NCBI RefSeq assembly: GCF_011386835.1
Contig: NC_088792.1
Coordinates: 115,912,421 to 115,976,420, forward strand
Reading direction: 5' to 3'
DNA from: Chrysemys picta bellii
Taxonomy: Eukaryota; Chordata; Testudines; Emydidae
Length of the DNA stretch: 64,000 nucleotides
In this document: one piece after another, positions 33,446 through 48,400 of the stretch
Numbering within the stretch: the stretch's first letter is position 1
How the letters are laid out: each line of letters begins with the position of its first letter
Program-made: the position numbers and the translations under genes
Notes under the pieces: model-generated
Told to the model about the DNA's origin: nothing
Seen by the model: the letters and a program-made list of their open reading frames with translations, nothing else
Database searches by the model: none

Positions 33446-36400
33446 CTGAAAATAAAAATCACAAACAAAAGTTAAATGTGAGTATTACTGTGGAGTGATA
33501 AACTATTTCCCCAAGAATACAATTTTTTTTTAAAATGACAATGCTCCCACCATGAAGTTGGAGGTAAAGACAACTCCACAGTTTCTTCTGGGTTCAGAAA
33601 TGGCCACCACTTTTGTTAGAGCTTATCAAGTAAGTGAACAGAAAATTCCCTTCATCCATTACCCAGTAGAAATCTAATACATCAGCTCAATGAGGACAGC
33701 AGAGTGCCACCAGACCAATAGTATTTAGCATCGCCAATCAGCAAGGGGTGGGGGTGGGGAAATAGGCTTGACTTATTAACCATAAATCCCCTTTCTTGTT
33801 TTCTCATGTACAGCTTAACATATCTCAGTACTTGGCACCAATACTGCAAAGAATTCCTGTCCACTGAAAGCTGTATCAAACCAAACTAAGCAACCTTCAT
33901 TAAACCTACAAATCTTACATCTCCCAAATGCTCTAGGGCACTGGTTTTCAAACTGGGGAGTGGGGGATGGGACTTCGGCCAGTTAGGTGTCTGGGCCAGG
34001 GCAGGGCAGCAATGGAGACAGCATGCAGGGAGTATCCAACGGTGGTGGTAGGGAGTACAGGCATGCCCTGGCAGCAACCTACTGCTTTCCCCCCTGCTGC
34101 CCTACCCTGGCTCAGACAGCCTGTGGCAGCGAGATGCTCTGGGCAAGGGGGTGGAATACAAGCACTGGTCTGCTTTGCCCTGCCTTGGGCTCCCCAGGGG
34201 ATAGAACCTGCCAGATCCCACTGCTGCCATAGGCATGAGGCCGCCCATTCCCTCCATTGACTCACTTTCTGCCCCGATGGGCAGGAGTTGGCAGGGGGAG
34301 GAGGCCATGTTTATGTGGCTTCTTTGGAGAATGGGGAGCACAACAGCAACACGAAAAAAGCACTTCACGAACCTCTGCTCTGGGGCAAAATGAACCCCAC
34401 GCCTCCAGCTGGGCAGCCATGTGCAGAAAGGGGATGAAGGGATTCCTTCCCAACTCAAAGTAGTAGTTTATCATCACCCTAAAAATTCCAGTAAGGGATA
34501 CCCCAACCAGTGTATGATTCTCACCCATGACTGTAAGATCTCACATCTCAAATACCAACTGCATAGGATGTCTACTGATTGTCCATCAGAGAGCAGGTAA
34601 GAGCTGATGGATGGTCCCTGTCACAGTTCACGACTAGAATCCCATGATTCTCTGCTCTTAGACTGGGTCTCTGGCTCCAGCCCCCTGTGTACCAACCATG
34701 ACTGCTCAGCAGGCCCAGCTGGGCTTTACACCTGCAAGTCTTCCTTCAGGAGCTGTAGCCAGTGGTTTGTACAATGACAAAGTATTGTTTAAGCTGAACA
34801 GCAGGGACACAGCAAAACAAGAGAAAAAAGACTGTAAAACAATCACTTCCTTTGTTTGCAGTGCTGTTGTAGCCTTCCTGGTCCCAGGATACTAGAGAGA
34901 CAAGGTTGAGTCCTGAAGAAGAGCTGTGTAGCTCGAAAGCTTGTCTCACCAACAGAAATTGGTCCGATAAAAGATATTACCTTGCCCACCTTGTCTCTCT
35001 AAAACACTGAAGCAGTCTATACGCAAGTCTAGCCCTGGAAGGCCCAACTGCATCAGACTCCCTACGCAGGGCACGTCTATGGTCCAATCTACACTTAAAA
35101 CTAAAGTCAACCTTGCCTAGAAAAATTTTATGCACTGAGCAATGCAGTTAGGCCAACCTATCCCCCAGTGTAGACATGGCTAGTTCAAGGGACGGATTCT
35201 TCTATCAACCTTGCTACTGCTTCTCAGAGAGATGGATTCCTTGCATGGATGGAAAAACCCCTTCCATGGATGTAAGATATTACAGCAGCTCAGCTGCAGC
35301 TGTACTGCTTCAGTGCAGATGTACCCCATGTGACCTGCTCCTAGCAAACAGGACAGTGACCTGCTCCTGTCAACAACTCCCTCCCAGCCACAAATGTCAC
35401 GTTCCCCCACCAGAAACCCTGTGTCTTAGGTTCCACTGTGTTTACAACTTGTGATTCCCCTTCACTTTTCTTGACAAACTGGTCCATTGAGCTGCAGGGG
35501 ACGGGGTGTCAGTCAGAGGTGGGCAGTCCAAGCAAATGGGTCTAATGTTGTGCTTCAAATGGATAAGTGGGTGGCTATTTGAAGCTATTGTTCTCTTTCC
35601 TGCGTACATACACCTCTACCCCGATATAATGCGACCTGATATAACACGAATTCGGATATAACGCGGTAAAGCAGCGCTTCGGTGGGGGCGCACTCTGGCG
35701 AATCAAAGCAAGTTGGATCTAACGCAGTTTCACCTATAACACGGTAAGATTTTTTTGGCTCCCGGGGACAGCGTTATATCAGGGTAGAGGTGTACAACCA
35801 ACACCTGCTTCAATTAAGCCCTTGTAATCAAATAGCAAACCACATTACAGCAGCAAAACACGTAACTTTCATGAATTACATAGCAGCTGCACATCCCTCA
35901 TGGTCCCCAAAGGCAGTCTTATATCCCCCACTATAGGGGAAGGGAGTTAACAGAGGGAGACTGGCAGCCTTAAAACTCACCTGTTCTAAAGAAATAGACT
36001 GCTATTACACCACAGAGAACCACTGTCCTGGTGGAAGATATAATCCTCCTCCTAGGACCCTCTTTGAGGCAGAGTTTCATATTTACCATTATTGTAATAT
36101 AGCTATTTAAATACTGTAATGTAGCTGAATGCACATAATATAGCATGTATCACAGCATGTTAATTTTATGTATTTAAAACTTTAACAGGGTCAATCAGCA
36201 CTTGGGTGCCTCACATCAATAAAGCTAGTTGCTAACAAATGCATTCTTCTATAAACTTTACAGAACTCCCTGTTATTAAATTAATGGACCACACAGGGTA
36301 ACAGGCCAAATCAAACAGCTGCTGTCCATTTTATACCTCAAACTGAAACTCTTACACCACTGGGAGGATCAGGTGCCAGAGAGGTTTGTGGGCACCACTG

Positions 36401-39400
36401 AGAACACTACTATTCTAGTGGATGTGGAACATGGAAACTTGTCTGCCTTGTAGATAAAATTGGTAGTTCCCTTAGTTTCACTATAGTTGTATCAGGCTTA
36501 ATTGACTAATTTTAGCAATTAAAGTGGATACTTACTTTTTTAATGTTATATTATTTATATTACAATAGCAATCAGAGACTCCAATAAAATTGGGAACCAA
36601 TTGTGCTAGGCCTGTATAAGCACATGGATAGTCCTGATCTCTGCTCGAGAGCCTACAACCTTAGGTCCTGATCCTGCAACTCGAAGCACATGTGATATCC
36701 CTGTGCCTGCACAAAGCCCCACTGCCTTCAGTGAGGCTCTGCATGAGCAATGGGGTATGTTTGCATGGAACAGCTTTCAGGATTGAGGCCTAAGTAAGAG
36801 CTTCCTCTATAAGACATAAAACTCTTTTCTTAATTTATCACATTTTATTAAGAGTGACCTGCCAGAAGTTTTTAATGCCATATACATAATGCATGCTGAT
36901 TCATTAACAGAAGCTTTTAGTATTCCCACTTGCTGAATTGTAACTGCTCTAATTCCAGCGTTACCAGAGAAGCAGGTTGCTGGCTCAGATATGGCCCACA
37001 GAAGGCATGGTCTACTGCCCTTGCAGGTGGAGACCCTATATCAGCACTAGTAGGACTACAGAATATTTATTTATTTAGACAGAATTAAGTTTCCCTATCA
37101 GTCTGTTTCATCCATCTGTCGTGTGCTAAGTTTTTACATTCTTTAGGGCCAGGACTGTCTTTTTAAGTCATGTCTGTACAATACCTACCAGAATTGGACT
37201 CCAATCTGCGATTGGTGCTACTGCAATACAATTAAAAACAGCAGCAGCATCACCACCTACCTACGGGTGCCATTCTCTCTTTTTCTGGAGGGGTTAAGAT
37301 TCTAGTATGAAGTAAGAGAACTCCACTATGTTTTCATATTGAAATAATAGTCATCTGGGAATAATGGTCTAAGCAACACACAATAGGAACAAAAAAAAGT
37401 ATTTTACCCAGCATATTTCTTCTCTAACACAGATTTCACTCTTGAGATAAAGGTGCTTAGTTTATAGCAAAGTAAATATTATATAAAAGAAAAAAACACA
37501 AATATCCTAACTCTATCTCATACAAATTGATGGGGAACTCTGCCTCCTACCCTTTTTCACCTGTCTACCAAGGTGCTATTTTTATGGCATACATGTCTGT
37601 CTGCAATTTCATTACTCCACCCCATACAGATGCAGGAGAGTTAAAGTGAGAAGTGTTTTTCCTTGCTGGTAATCAAACAGATTCCACATCATCATACAGC
37701 CATGGGCACTAACCACTAGTGTAATTTGTAAATATTTGACAACAACATAAACTATGTAACTCCATCCCTTTTTGTGTCAGTTTATAAAATGTTGGTGTGT
37801 TACTGCTCTTAGAGAGGCTTGATAACCCATCCCTCCAAGAGATCAGCCAAAGCCTAAAAATCCAAGGGATCTCCTGCGATGTAACCCTGGGCCTTTTATT
37901 TTAGCAGATCAACTGCTGCTGTGCAAGTGCTCAACATTTATTTAATGCAAGACTCACCTGAACTTTTTTCACCAACCCCTTCTTTTTCAGTTTGCAATCA
38001 CTGAAATTCTCTGGTAGATTCTGCAGTAAATAAATGAACAATTTGATATTGGTTCATCTTGAAATCAATGTACAAAACATAAGGAAAAAGCTGTACATAA
38101 TAGATAAAGTATTCGGTTACACAGTGGAATCCTTTTAACAGGCATGCACGTCTACTTAAACTGGGATTCAAAGGAATCCATTTCCAAAAGTCTAAATAAC
38201 GAAGGTTCAGTGGCACAGTTAGTCCATTTAAAGCTACATGCCTGGTCTTCTCTGAAGCTTATTTACAGGAATTAATGAATGTCAATTGGTGTTTTCTGGC
38301 GTAAGTTTCCTGTTGGGCATCCCTTTGTTCATTTATATTACTTCAGCTTCCCTGCTCATGACATTTGCTACATTAGTTGAGTTTGTGTGTTTGTTTTAAC
38401 AAGTTTTAAATGCTTTGTACTTTTGAGGTGGGCCATTAAACAGGGCTTTTATTGACAATAATGTGGTACAGTTTTGGACAAAGTTAAGTAACAGGACAAA
38501 CTGATACAGCTGTAGGTAAATAACAATCACATATATAGTTATAAGAAGATAGGACCTGAGTCTGAGATGTGCTAAGCAACCAGGCCTCCCCTTTGGACCT
38601 GCAGGTGCTTAGGCTTTCTAGATAGTAGGCCACAAGAAGAGGGGAGGAACAATCCTTTCTTTTATCCCTAGCCTAATGGGCAATCTCTTAAACTGTGTTT
38701 TCATTTACTATAGGGGTTGAAAAATATACCAGAGACCTACAAGCCAGAGGCCATTATAAAAAAGTTGGGTTGGGGCACCAGTGAAGTCTAGGGTTAACTC
38801 TTGGGTCAGGGACTGTGCCTTCTTTTGTTTTAGTGCAGTGCTTAGCACGCTATGAATGTTACTAGAAACAACAACACCCAGACTCCACACATATATCTCT
38901 GCAGGGAGAGAGGAGGGCTGTGTTCCTGGGATCCATTCTGAGGTTCCTTCCTTAGCATCAGCCTCTTGCTCAATACATGTCTGAAATTTGAAATCCCCTT
39001 CACTCCCACTCACCCTGGCTGATGGAGGGGTAAGTTCTCTTTCCCACATATCACCCTAAGACAGTGGTCCCCAACATGGCGCCCGCCGGGGCATCTATGT
39101 GCGCCCGCATACTGACCGGCAGACAAGCATCTGCTGAAATGCCGCCGAGAAGCGGCAACGTCAAGAGGTGCCGACGCCGAAATGCCGCTGATTTTCGGCG
39201 GCGACGCCTCTTGACATTGCCGCTTCTCGGCGGCATTTCAGCAGATACTTGTCCGCCGGCCACGGTCCTCGGTGGCTTGTCGTCCAGCGCCCGCCAGATG
39301 AAAAAGGTTGGGGACCACTGCCCTAAAAGATCCTAACTGTTTAAGTGGAAGTTGTTTCTGCTACTAATTCCTAGACTTCAGACTTGGGGGTGGGGGGGCT

Positions 39401-42400
39401 TCTACCCCTTTAGCTTCAATAACTGCTCAGGCTTTCCCAATCTGCAGTAGTGTAAAGCTGATATAATTCTTGTCAATTTTCAGTGCTGCCCACAGGGCTC
39501 GGAATAGCATCAATGTTAATGTTAATTTCTCTCAGATGGTAAGGAAAACTATGAGCAGTAGCAAAGGCACCACAGAGGTCCATCTGCAGACTCAGAAAGA
39601 CAGCACAGCAGCAGTTCACATTTGGAAAGTCCCTTTGCAACCATCAGGATAGACACTTTTTTTTGTTAAACGAAAGCTTAAATTGTTTAGAAATTGATGA
39701 TCACCACTACCAGCACCAAACAGAATTTCTCCTACTTGCCTCTAAAAAGTTAATTTTTTCAAGTCCTGTCATAACACAATCCATAAATCCTTCATATCTC
39801 CCTCCTTCAACGCCTAATATGGAGTGATAAACCATACAATTGTTAGAAAACATATGCATTCATTCCATGAAGCTACTGGTTCCAAGTGTCTAATCTCTCT
39901 CACTATAATATACCTTACATCTAATCGGTTGGTTTTATTTGCCTAACATGGCCTCAGTTCCTTCAGATTTACAGCACAGGGCAGATTCAGGAGCAACTCT
40001 ACCAGTAATCGAAGAGATTCCACATAATCATACAGCCATGGGCACCAACCACTAGCGTAATTTGTAAATATTTGATAACATAAACTATGTAACTCCATCC
40101 AAGAAGCAATTCTTGGAGGTCAAACACATATTCAACCAATCAACCAAGAGCCACATTATGACATGGCAACCCACTGTATGTCCACCTTCCAACGTTTGAC
40201 TTTTCAAATGCTTATCATTTTAGGTGTCACACCGATCTTTTGTATTAGCTAATGTGTAAGTTTTATTCACCAAGATTTTCTTTTAAAGCAATTAATGACA
40301 TATTCCACAGTACAATGTATTGCAATGAGCCCTTATTCATTGCAACTCCCTTAACGTGCATCTTTCTATTTCAATGAGGCAGGCTTATTAAGGGGAGTCT
40401 ACTTTATGGTTTTCTTTCACAAACTGTATGTATTGAGGACATTATGAAACAATGAAAAAAAATTTAAAACTCCAACATGTTCAAACACCAATGCTAAAAC
40501 CAAAAATAAATACCTTCAAAATAACTGTTAAATAAAAAACAAAGCCTTTGGAATAAATTATATAACTGCCACTTACGAGACGTTAAAGTTATCTTTTTAT
40601 TATAAGAAATTCAGAGCAACGTTTTCTAGTGGATTTATTTTGTGTTAGGAAATTTTGCAACTCTACTGAAAGAGAGCGCACGTACTCTTCCATCAGATTT
40701 TCTATAATGAAATACCATTTTAGTAATAAAAATACCATACCTAGTGAGGGTATGAAAGAGGCATGAGTCAGGGTGTTCAGTACCAAACCAATTTTATTCC
40801 CAAATTACTACAAATTATAATCTGGAGAAACGGAGATCAGGTAAAACTAATTATTAATTGTTTCTCAAATTCAGGGATGTGATCCTACTATTTGACACAG
40901 AGGTTCTTACTGTGCCCTGGGGATGCCATGACTTAGACAAGCAAAATAATTTAAAGATTTTAATAATTTTACAAAGAAAAAGAAAAACAGGAAATAAGAC
41001 AACATGTCAGTTCCTTTACAAGGTCTTCTTGTGTCTGAAGACTGGCAGAGAGCTTCCAATACAGATCACATTTTCTACAAGAGGGAGACCTTTGTTTTGC
41101 CCAGGGAAGTGTTTTTTACAGTCTGAAAATTATTCTCAAAAGTAATTATCTATAATAATTAGAACAGACTTGACAGTTTATTGATGGTGAAGGAAAGTTT
41201 GTTTAAAGGTAGCTGATTCCTGTTTGGTTTATCATTGATAAATTAAAACAGGAATTAGCAAAATGTCCATTTATAAAACTATGAATTTTGGTAACTGGAG
41301 GAGAACTTTAAATCAATTAAAGGAGCCACTCAGAGAGCGTACGTTTAAAGTCTTAGGCCCCAGTTCTGTAACTGCATCCACACAGACAAATCCTTGTGCT
41401 TGTACAAAGGCCCACTGATATCTCAACAGGGTTCCATGCAGGAGTGAAATTAGAGTTCTTTGTGTCGTAACTCACCAACTTGCTTAAAGAAAGGTTTTCA
41501 GGTAGATTAATGAAGAGTAAGAATTGTAAATTGAAATTAAATCCCAGAGTCTCTCTGTTTTACCTTAGTCAGTTTACGTCTCCTCTCCAGGAATACGTTG
41601 TCCAACTATTCAGGGTTTAACAGATGAAGCTGGTATTAAACCTTAAGTCACAATAACATTTCAATATTTAATTAAAATCAAGCTTAATAGTAAAGTTAAC
41701 CTAACCCTAGTCAGTGCTTATGCAAGACTCTCTCACCAAGTGAACTTTGAGCTTTGGTGGTGGCATTTCTTGCAGAGCAGTGCTTGGGCTAAAAAATGCT
41801 TTCTACTGCATAGTTTATTCCAATACTGTGCAGTGAGCTTCTTCTGTGTGTTCTGTTGTTTCTTTGTCTCCATCTCATTTTCCTCTCTTCTCCTAAACTG
41901 CATTAATTTCAGCAATTTATTCCCTTTTGTTCTTCAGAGGTCTTGGTCCCAATAATAATCTCAACAATCTTTTCACAGACTTCAATAGGCAATGGATCAG
42001 GTCCAGAGTTCAATGCAAGTGGAGAACACACCGCTTAGAGTTGGGCTGGATTCAGAGAGCAGGGTTTATATCAGTTCATGCAGGTGTAGTCAGTTAATAC
42101 ATATTTACTAATTGCTGGTCAAATTTATATTCATGACTATCTGTCTTGGGAGTGACAGGTCTTGGAATCATGTGGAAATGTTATTTTTATGTTTTTCTTA
42201 CAATTTCATTCTCTAAATTAGCATTTCTGTTCCTCAAATGCTTAAAAAGAACTTGAAAATCTTGTAAATGAGTACAAGCATAGATGATGGATAATAAAGA
42301 ATTTCTGCTACTTAAATATAATACCTTTAAGGTTTATAGTACTGAAGTGTGTGGCTTCTTCTTTAACAATCGCTCCATAGTCTTATTGTGCAATTAAGTT

Positions 42401-45400
42401 TGGTGAGTAAGTTGCATAAGCACACCACATCGTTAAATCCCAATTTTAATAATTATGCAGATATTTTAGCAGCTTCTTAAATACCAAACAAAGAAAATAA
42501 TAATAATCAACTACAGTATAAATAGGGAGATTTTTGAAGGCACAAATGGCAGGTAGGTGCCTAACTCCCATTAAAGACAAAGGTGCCTACCTGCTATTTG
42601 TACTTTTGAAACTCTCCCCCAAAATCTTTGGTTTTATGTTTATTATTTACATTAAGAGACCAAGGAATGCTTACAAAGTAAATATTTGCTATTAAGAAAA
42701 ATAAGAAATTTATAAAGCTTCAGAAATAAACTTGCATCATTCTAAGCACTGAGGGACAAAACAAGGTTCCACCTTGACTTGAAATGTCTGTGCTCCTAGT
42801 AAATTGTAATACATCTAACAAATGTTTCCTAACTGTAATATTAAATATATTTTTTTAACCTTTGTTGTGTTTGCCAAAGTAATCAGTATTTAATATGAAC
42901 ATATCTGGAATTTGTATCAAGTGAAAAGTGCAGCATGGGTTAAAAATCAAGGGGAGGGAGGAAAGACTCATTTTTGTTACCTTAAAGCAAATAAATATGG
43001 TGCTTGCTACATATAAATCACTCTTTCCCCTAACTTGTTATTTTCTTGATCAAATTAATTTCTTTTAAGAGTGTAAATTTGCTTTAATATTTTCTGTCTT
43101 CTTAAGATAAGAACTGTGTCCTCACTATAGCTGGTATGTCCACCCTGGAGAAAAATGTCTTCCATGCATCTTACATGAACCATTTTCAGGGGAGACATTT
43201 GTGTTTATTTTGCCTTTTAAACAGTCAAGGACATCAGTAACTAATTATGAATTTGCACTTAAAATTTTATAGCAAAGGTGGGTAAGATATAGGATTGCAT
43301 ATATCACTTAAAACTCATGACAGGTGAAATTAGGCTAACTGCTCTTTGCAGCAGGGGCTATCTTTTTGTTTAGTTTATACTGTGTTTAAAAAAAATGGGG
43401 TCCTAGTTCATGGCTGGGACTCGTTAGGCACTACTGGAATACAAATAATGAACAACAATAACAAGGATGTAAATTGTAATTGATCACTTTTTTCTTTACG
43501 ACTGATCATTTTAACTTTGACTACTTAACCTTCACAGTAGGCAGAAGTCTTCAAAAACAGACACTTCAATACTTCCTATAAATCACCAACTTTGTAAAAC
43601 TGCTAAAATCTTATAGCCCTAACTGAAGCTGAAAGCTCCCTGTCGGACATGCTGCACATAATATTTTGTATCAGAGACAAGAGAAGTTTTCTACTTTGGC
43701 TATGAAGTGAGAATGAATTTCCAAAGTAGTAGCTAAAAGTAGTTTTAGCAAAGAGCAGAAGAAGGTATTTTGCTGACTACTCAGAAGTTCGAAGGACAGA
43801 CTGAATGCATTCCATGTGGTCACATTTTATTTTAGTTATTGACCTCTCACTGAAATTAGGGACCCATACTAGAAACCTTTTTTCTCTGACATTAGTTTTG
43901 CCAATCCAGGATGTAAATTCTTAGCCAGGTAGCAGGCTAAAAAAATGGAAGGTAGCTTTTTTGTTTGGCTTTGGCATTTACTGTGTAACTCTAGTTCTTT
44001 TATATTAAAATATGAAAGTTGGGGATTAGATGGCTCAAGATATACAGTCATTCATTCACCTCTAAATCAGATTAAAATCCAATCCAGGCTAGCAGTGAAC
44101 AAAAATTGACACAGTCTGACAGCTGTTCCATGTCCTACATGAATTAAATTTGTGATTTCAGCCTTGTTCCTAAAGCACAAGTGTCATCAGGACAAATGAC
44201 ATCCTTGATGGCAATCTCAGAAGAAGCTACAGTTTGACTGGTTTTGGAGAGTAACTACCTTTACACTCCTCGGTCTGGCCATTGCAGGGTAGGCTTGAAA
44301 TGCTGTGCTTAGACTGAAGTGATGAAAGGTGGCAGGGAGATTATTTAACATATCAACTATTTTTGAAAGAAAGCACACAGAGACAAAGAAATGGTGTAAA
44401 TTGAGTTTGAACTAAAAACTGTTGATTAGGGGACAGAATTAGTACAGCAATAGACCAAAATCTACTTAAAACAGAAGTCAGTGTCTATATATAGACCATC
44501 AGAAATATGCTTTGATGCCAATTTATCTGGACAAGCACTTGGCAACTTACTTAGCATGGCAGTGAGCTATGAACATGGCACAAAAGCATGACAGCAGCAA
44601 TATCAACTCATTGACCAACTTAATTACAGTCATTGTCATCATCGCCACTAGATACTGAGACCCAGGGGATGTGAAATCTGCCACCTAAAACTGATTCCCT
44701 GTTTTACCAAACAAGGATATTAGATATCATTTGAGAGATTGTCAAGCAAGGTTTTTCCCCTGTGAAAGATTCTACACTTAAAAAAATAAAAGGGATAAAG
44801 GAATCTGTAAAAAATGAAGATTTGTTTTTTAAGTTTTAAATGTTTTAGCTGTTACAGAAAGAAATTAGTGTATTTAATAACGTTAAAATCATTTTGTGGT
44901 GTACTACAAATTAAACTATGCCCTTGGTAACAAAACCTCAACATTTACATTTCTGTTAAAGTTGTGGCAGTACAAAAGCAATAAATAAGGTCACCTAAAA
45001 ATCAGTTTCCTAAAAATCCTATTCACTTCTCACAACAGACACACGCTGGCAGAGTTTGGGTGGGGGCCAAACTAAAGCACCTCTTTAAAGTGGATTCTCT
45101 TTCCCAGGCTTTACACCAGCAACTCATTATTACAAAGAGACTAAGGCCCTGATCCTGCAATTGAATCAACACAGGCAGAGAACCCTAGACTCATGTGGAG
45201 CCCTGGTGAAATGGATGGGGCTCTGTGCGAGTGTAAGAGCCCACCCTGTGCAAATTCATCTGCTGGATTCGGGCCTAAGGAATTACTATTGCAAAACACA
45301 CTATAGGTGACATTAGGTATGGTATGCAATACAGTTATATGAGGGAAAGGAACTCTTTCAGATAGCATGATCCAGTGGATAAGGTACTGGACTGGGACTT

Positions 45401-48400
45401 AAGAGACCTGTGTTCAATTCTCAGCTCAGCCACAGTATAGCCCTGGACAAGTCACTTTGTCTAGCCTGTATTTCACTTCCCCATCTGTAAGGGAGAAGGT
45501 ATACTACTTCCTACCTTACAGGGGTGCTGTGAGGATAAAATCAATAATGGCTGTGTGACACTCCGATACTACAGCAATGTGGGCTATGCAAGTACCTTGA
45601 TATATTCCAAAGAAATCAGTCCAGTCCTCAGTTTGCAAATGTCTTAAATACAAAAATTATAAATCCGCGTTTGACTAACCAGAAGGCTCACCATTGTTTG
45701 TGCCTTCCCTACCACCAAAACAAGCATTACAAGGAGAGTGTCTTCCTGGTTTTTGTCGGACCCTTAATGTTACTGTAACATATTTTAATTTAACAGGCTT
45801 TGGCAGTACAAATGAAAAAGGGTAAAACTTGAGTAAAGGATATCCATTTCATCTGGACATAACAGGCTGCAGCCCAATATGATGCTCTTCTGTATTATGG
45901 GGATGCATACATAGGCATTAGTGTCACCATTTAGAAATCGGAGCTGCCATGGACACCAAAATGAAGAGGTCATTGAAGACATACAGGAAAAAGAACTGGA
46001 TACTGAAGAAAAAGGGAGCAAACCAATTAACTTCTTTTTCAAAAAATCCCAAAATTAATTTTCTGTTAGTATTTAAAAATATCATACCAGAGAACAAACT
46101 GTTCTTTAAAAAAAGCAACAAACCAAAAGCTTGTTTTAAGGAATATACAACCCCTTTGTACGACTATTTACTCACAATGGCATCTATCTGTTCCAGGATC
46201 TTCATGAACTGCTCAGCAGTTCCTTTTATCCTCTTGTCCAGGTGGTTAAGAGCTTCAGCTTGAAGATCTTTTGCTAGAAAGCCCTGTATGAAAAGAAAAA
46301 CAATTATTTTATATTCCAAAGAACATACATGCTGCTATTTAAATATGAATTAAATAAATTCTGGTGCAAAATTTTTCATTTAGATGTTTGAACAATTTTA
46401 TCATTAGAGGGGAAAAAAGCTTTCAATTTAAGGAGAGTGACCCTTTTTAAAATAAAAGGGAAAGTAGAAGGCCCAAAATGCAGGCTACCTTTCATTCTCC
46501 CTTATACCTCTTTCAAACACTAATGTAGTTCTATATATGTCCTCCCAAATAAACATCACACATCAAAACAAGTGAATCAATATAATGACCGTAAACTTTA
46601 ACAACAGCATAGCTACCACAGCTTTTATGAAGCAGTGGTCTGGCCAAATATTAGTTTGGTTATTAATTTTTCCCCCATGCAGTGCAGGAAGCCACTTGAT
46701 TCCCAGAATTGTTGACAGAAATCATGCAACTAAATCCACACACCGCTTTGACAATTAACTCATTAGTGTTCTCATTATTTTGCCAACTTTTGCCCAAAGT
46801 ACAGGAATAGGGCCCTACCAAATTGGTCAATTTCACATTTCAGCTGTTTACATCTGAAAGTTCACAGTGTTGTAACTATGGAGGTCCCAACCCAGCAGGG
46901 GGAGACACTCAGAGGTGGGTCTGATCTCCCCACACCCCCCATCTCACCCCCCATGCTGCCATGCAAGAGAAGGACAAGTTCTGTCCCTCCGCAGCTGGCA
47001 GGGACTTGCAGCTAAAACCGCCCCAGCTGGGGAGCTCCCAGCAGCAACGGAGAGATCAGATTTCACGGGGAAGAGTTTATTTCATGCTCCGTAACACATT
47101 TTTCATGGCCATGAAATTGGTATGGCTGTATACATGAGCCACGAGTTAAAGATATTTTAGAAATCCCCAGAACTTTTTTGTAAGATTCCTGAAGATTCCT
47201 GTGTCTATCTTTGTCTTTGTAGCGGGATCCGACTTCTACTATGTGCTTGTACAGTTCCTAGCACAATAGGCTCCCAAACTCAGTTAGGGTCTGTAGGACT
47301 TTTACAATAAAAATAACCTGATGCCACTACTTAAAAAAATTGCAATTAATTTCAACAAAAATTAAGACCACTTAATAACCGCTTTCCTTAAAATCCTGAA
47401 CAATCTGAACGGCAGACTTCCTGGTTTCTATGCCAGTGAATGACATCACAAGCAGTTTAAACAGATGTCAGAAAGAATCAATCATTTCTGCATCTATATT
47501 TTCATTCCCTCTCTTCATGGTACTTGTGATATCACTCAGTGGCAAAGGAATCAGAAAAACTGTTTGAACGGAAAACATTACAGAAGAGCTAAGTATTATT
47601 ATGGCTCATATATCTCTGGATCTAAAGGACATAATCTGCTTAAAATACAGTACTAATTACTTTTTCCAATAGCTACATATTTTTCCCTCTTTTGGAAACA
47701 CAGAAATAAGTTTAACATTTAGAAAAACTTCTGTAGGTCACCTGTGGAGCTAAGAGGTGAAAAACCAAAACATCACTGAAAAGACAAACCACATTACATG
47801 GTAGCTGTTTCTGAAGTAAGGAGAGTATACTATACAAATATATGAGGTGTAAGGATAAGAAAATAATTTACCTTTTGGATGCCTGTGAACTCTTTATTAA
47901 TTTCCTCCAATTTGTTAGCAATTTGTTCCACTGACTTCTCAAAATCTTTTAATTTCTTTAATTCTGCCTCTTCCTCTGGACTATTCTGTGTAGTTTTCAA
48001 AAAATGACAAAATAAAACATTTACCTTGAAATCAATCAGGTCACAAACCTATCTGAGGCTAGGTCTACACTACCCGCCTGAATCGGTGGGTAGAAATCGA
48101 TCTCTCGGGGATCGAATTATTGCGTCTCGTCGGGACGCGACAATCGATCCCCGAATCGACGCTCTTACTCCACCAGCGGAGGTGGGAGTAAGCGCCGTCG
48201 ACGGGGAGCCGCGGAGGTCGATTTTGCCGCCATCCTCACAGCGGGGTAAGTCGGCTCCGATAGGTCGAATTCAGCTACGCTATTCGCGTAGCTGAATTTG
48301 CGTATATTAAATCGACCCCGCCCTGTAGTGAAGACCTGCCCTGAGTTAAATGATAATGGGATAACATTTAACATAAAAATTAATGCTTTCATCATCTCTT

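Larger units (their letters stand above)
33446..37957 (-). other. BAG1 last intron
   Basis: GT-AG intron. Contains a hAT (33939-34377), a Penelope fragment (34886-35005), a MITE (35078-35325), a TA-flanked mariner-like MITE (35609-35794), a short repeat (36661-36793) and one copy of an 88-bp direct repeat (37680-37767). Confidence 0.7.
38021..46175 (-). other. BAG1 8-kb intron
   Basis: GT-AG intron. Holds a hairpin hAT (39062-39320), a direct-repeat copy (40016-40100), short repeats (41357-41452, 42528-42625, 45143-45280) and a MIR-type SINE (45365-45605). Other stretches (40110-41350, 42630-45130) hold nothing I recognise. Confidence 0.7.

Noticed and set aside
33148..33468. 106-codon minus-strand open frame over the BAG1 terminal exon
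   Set aside because: Wrong frame; the BAG1 frame ([10 protein letters not shown]...) ends at 33356 and this one is its shadow.
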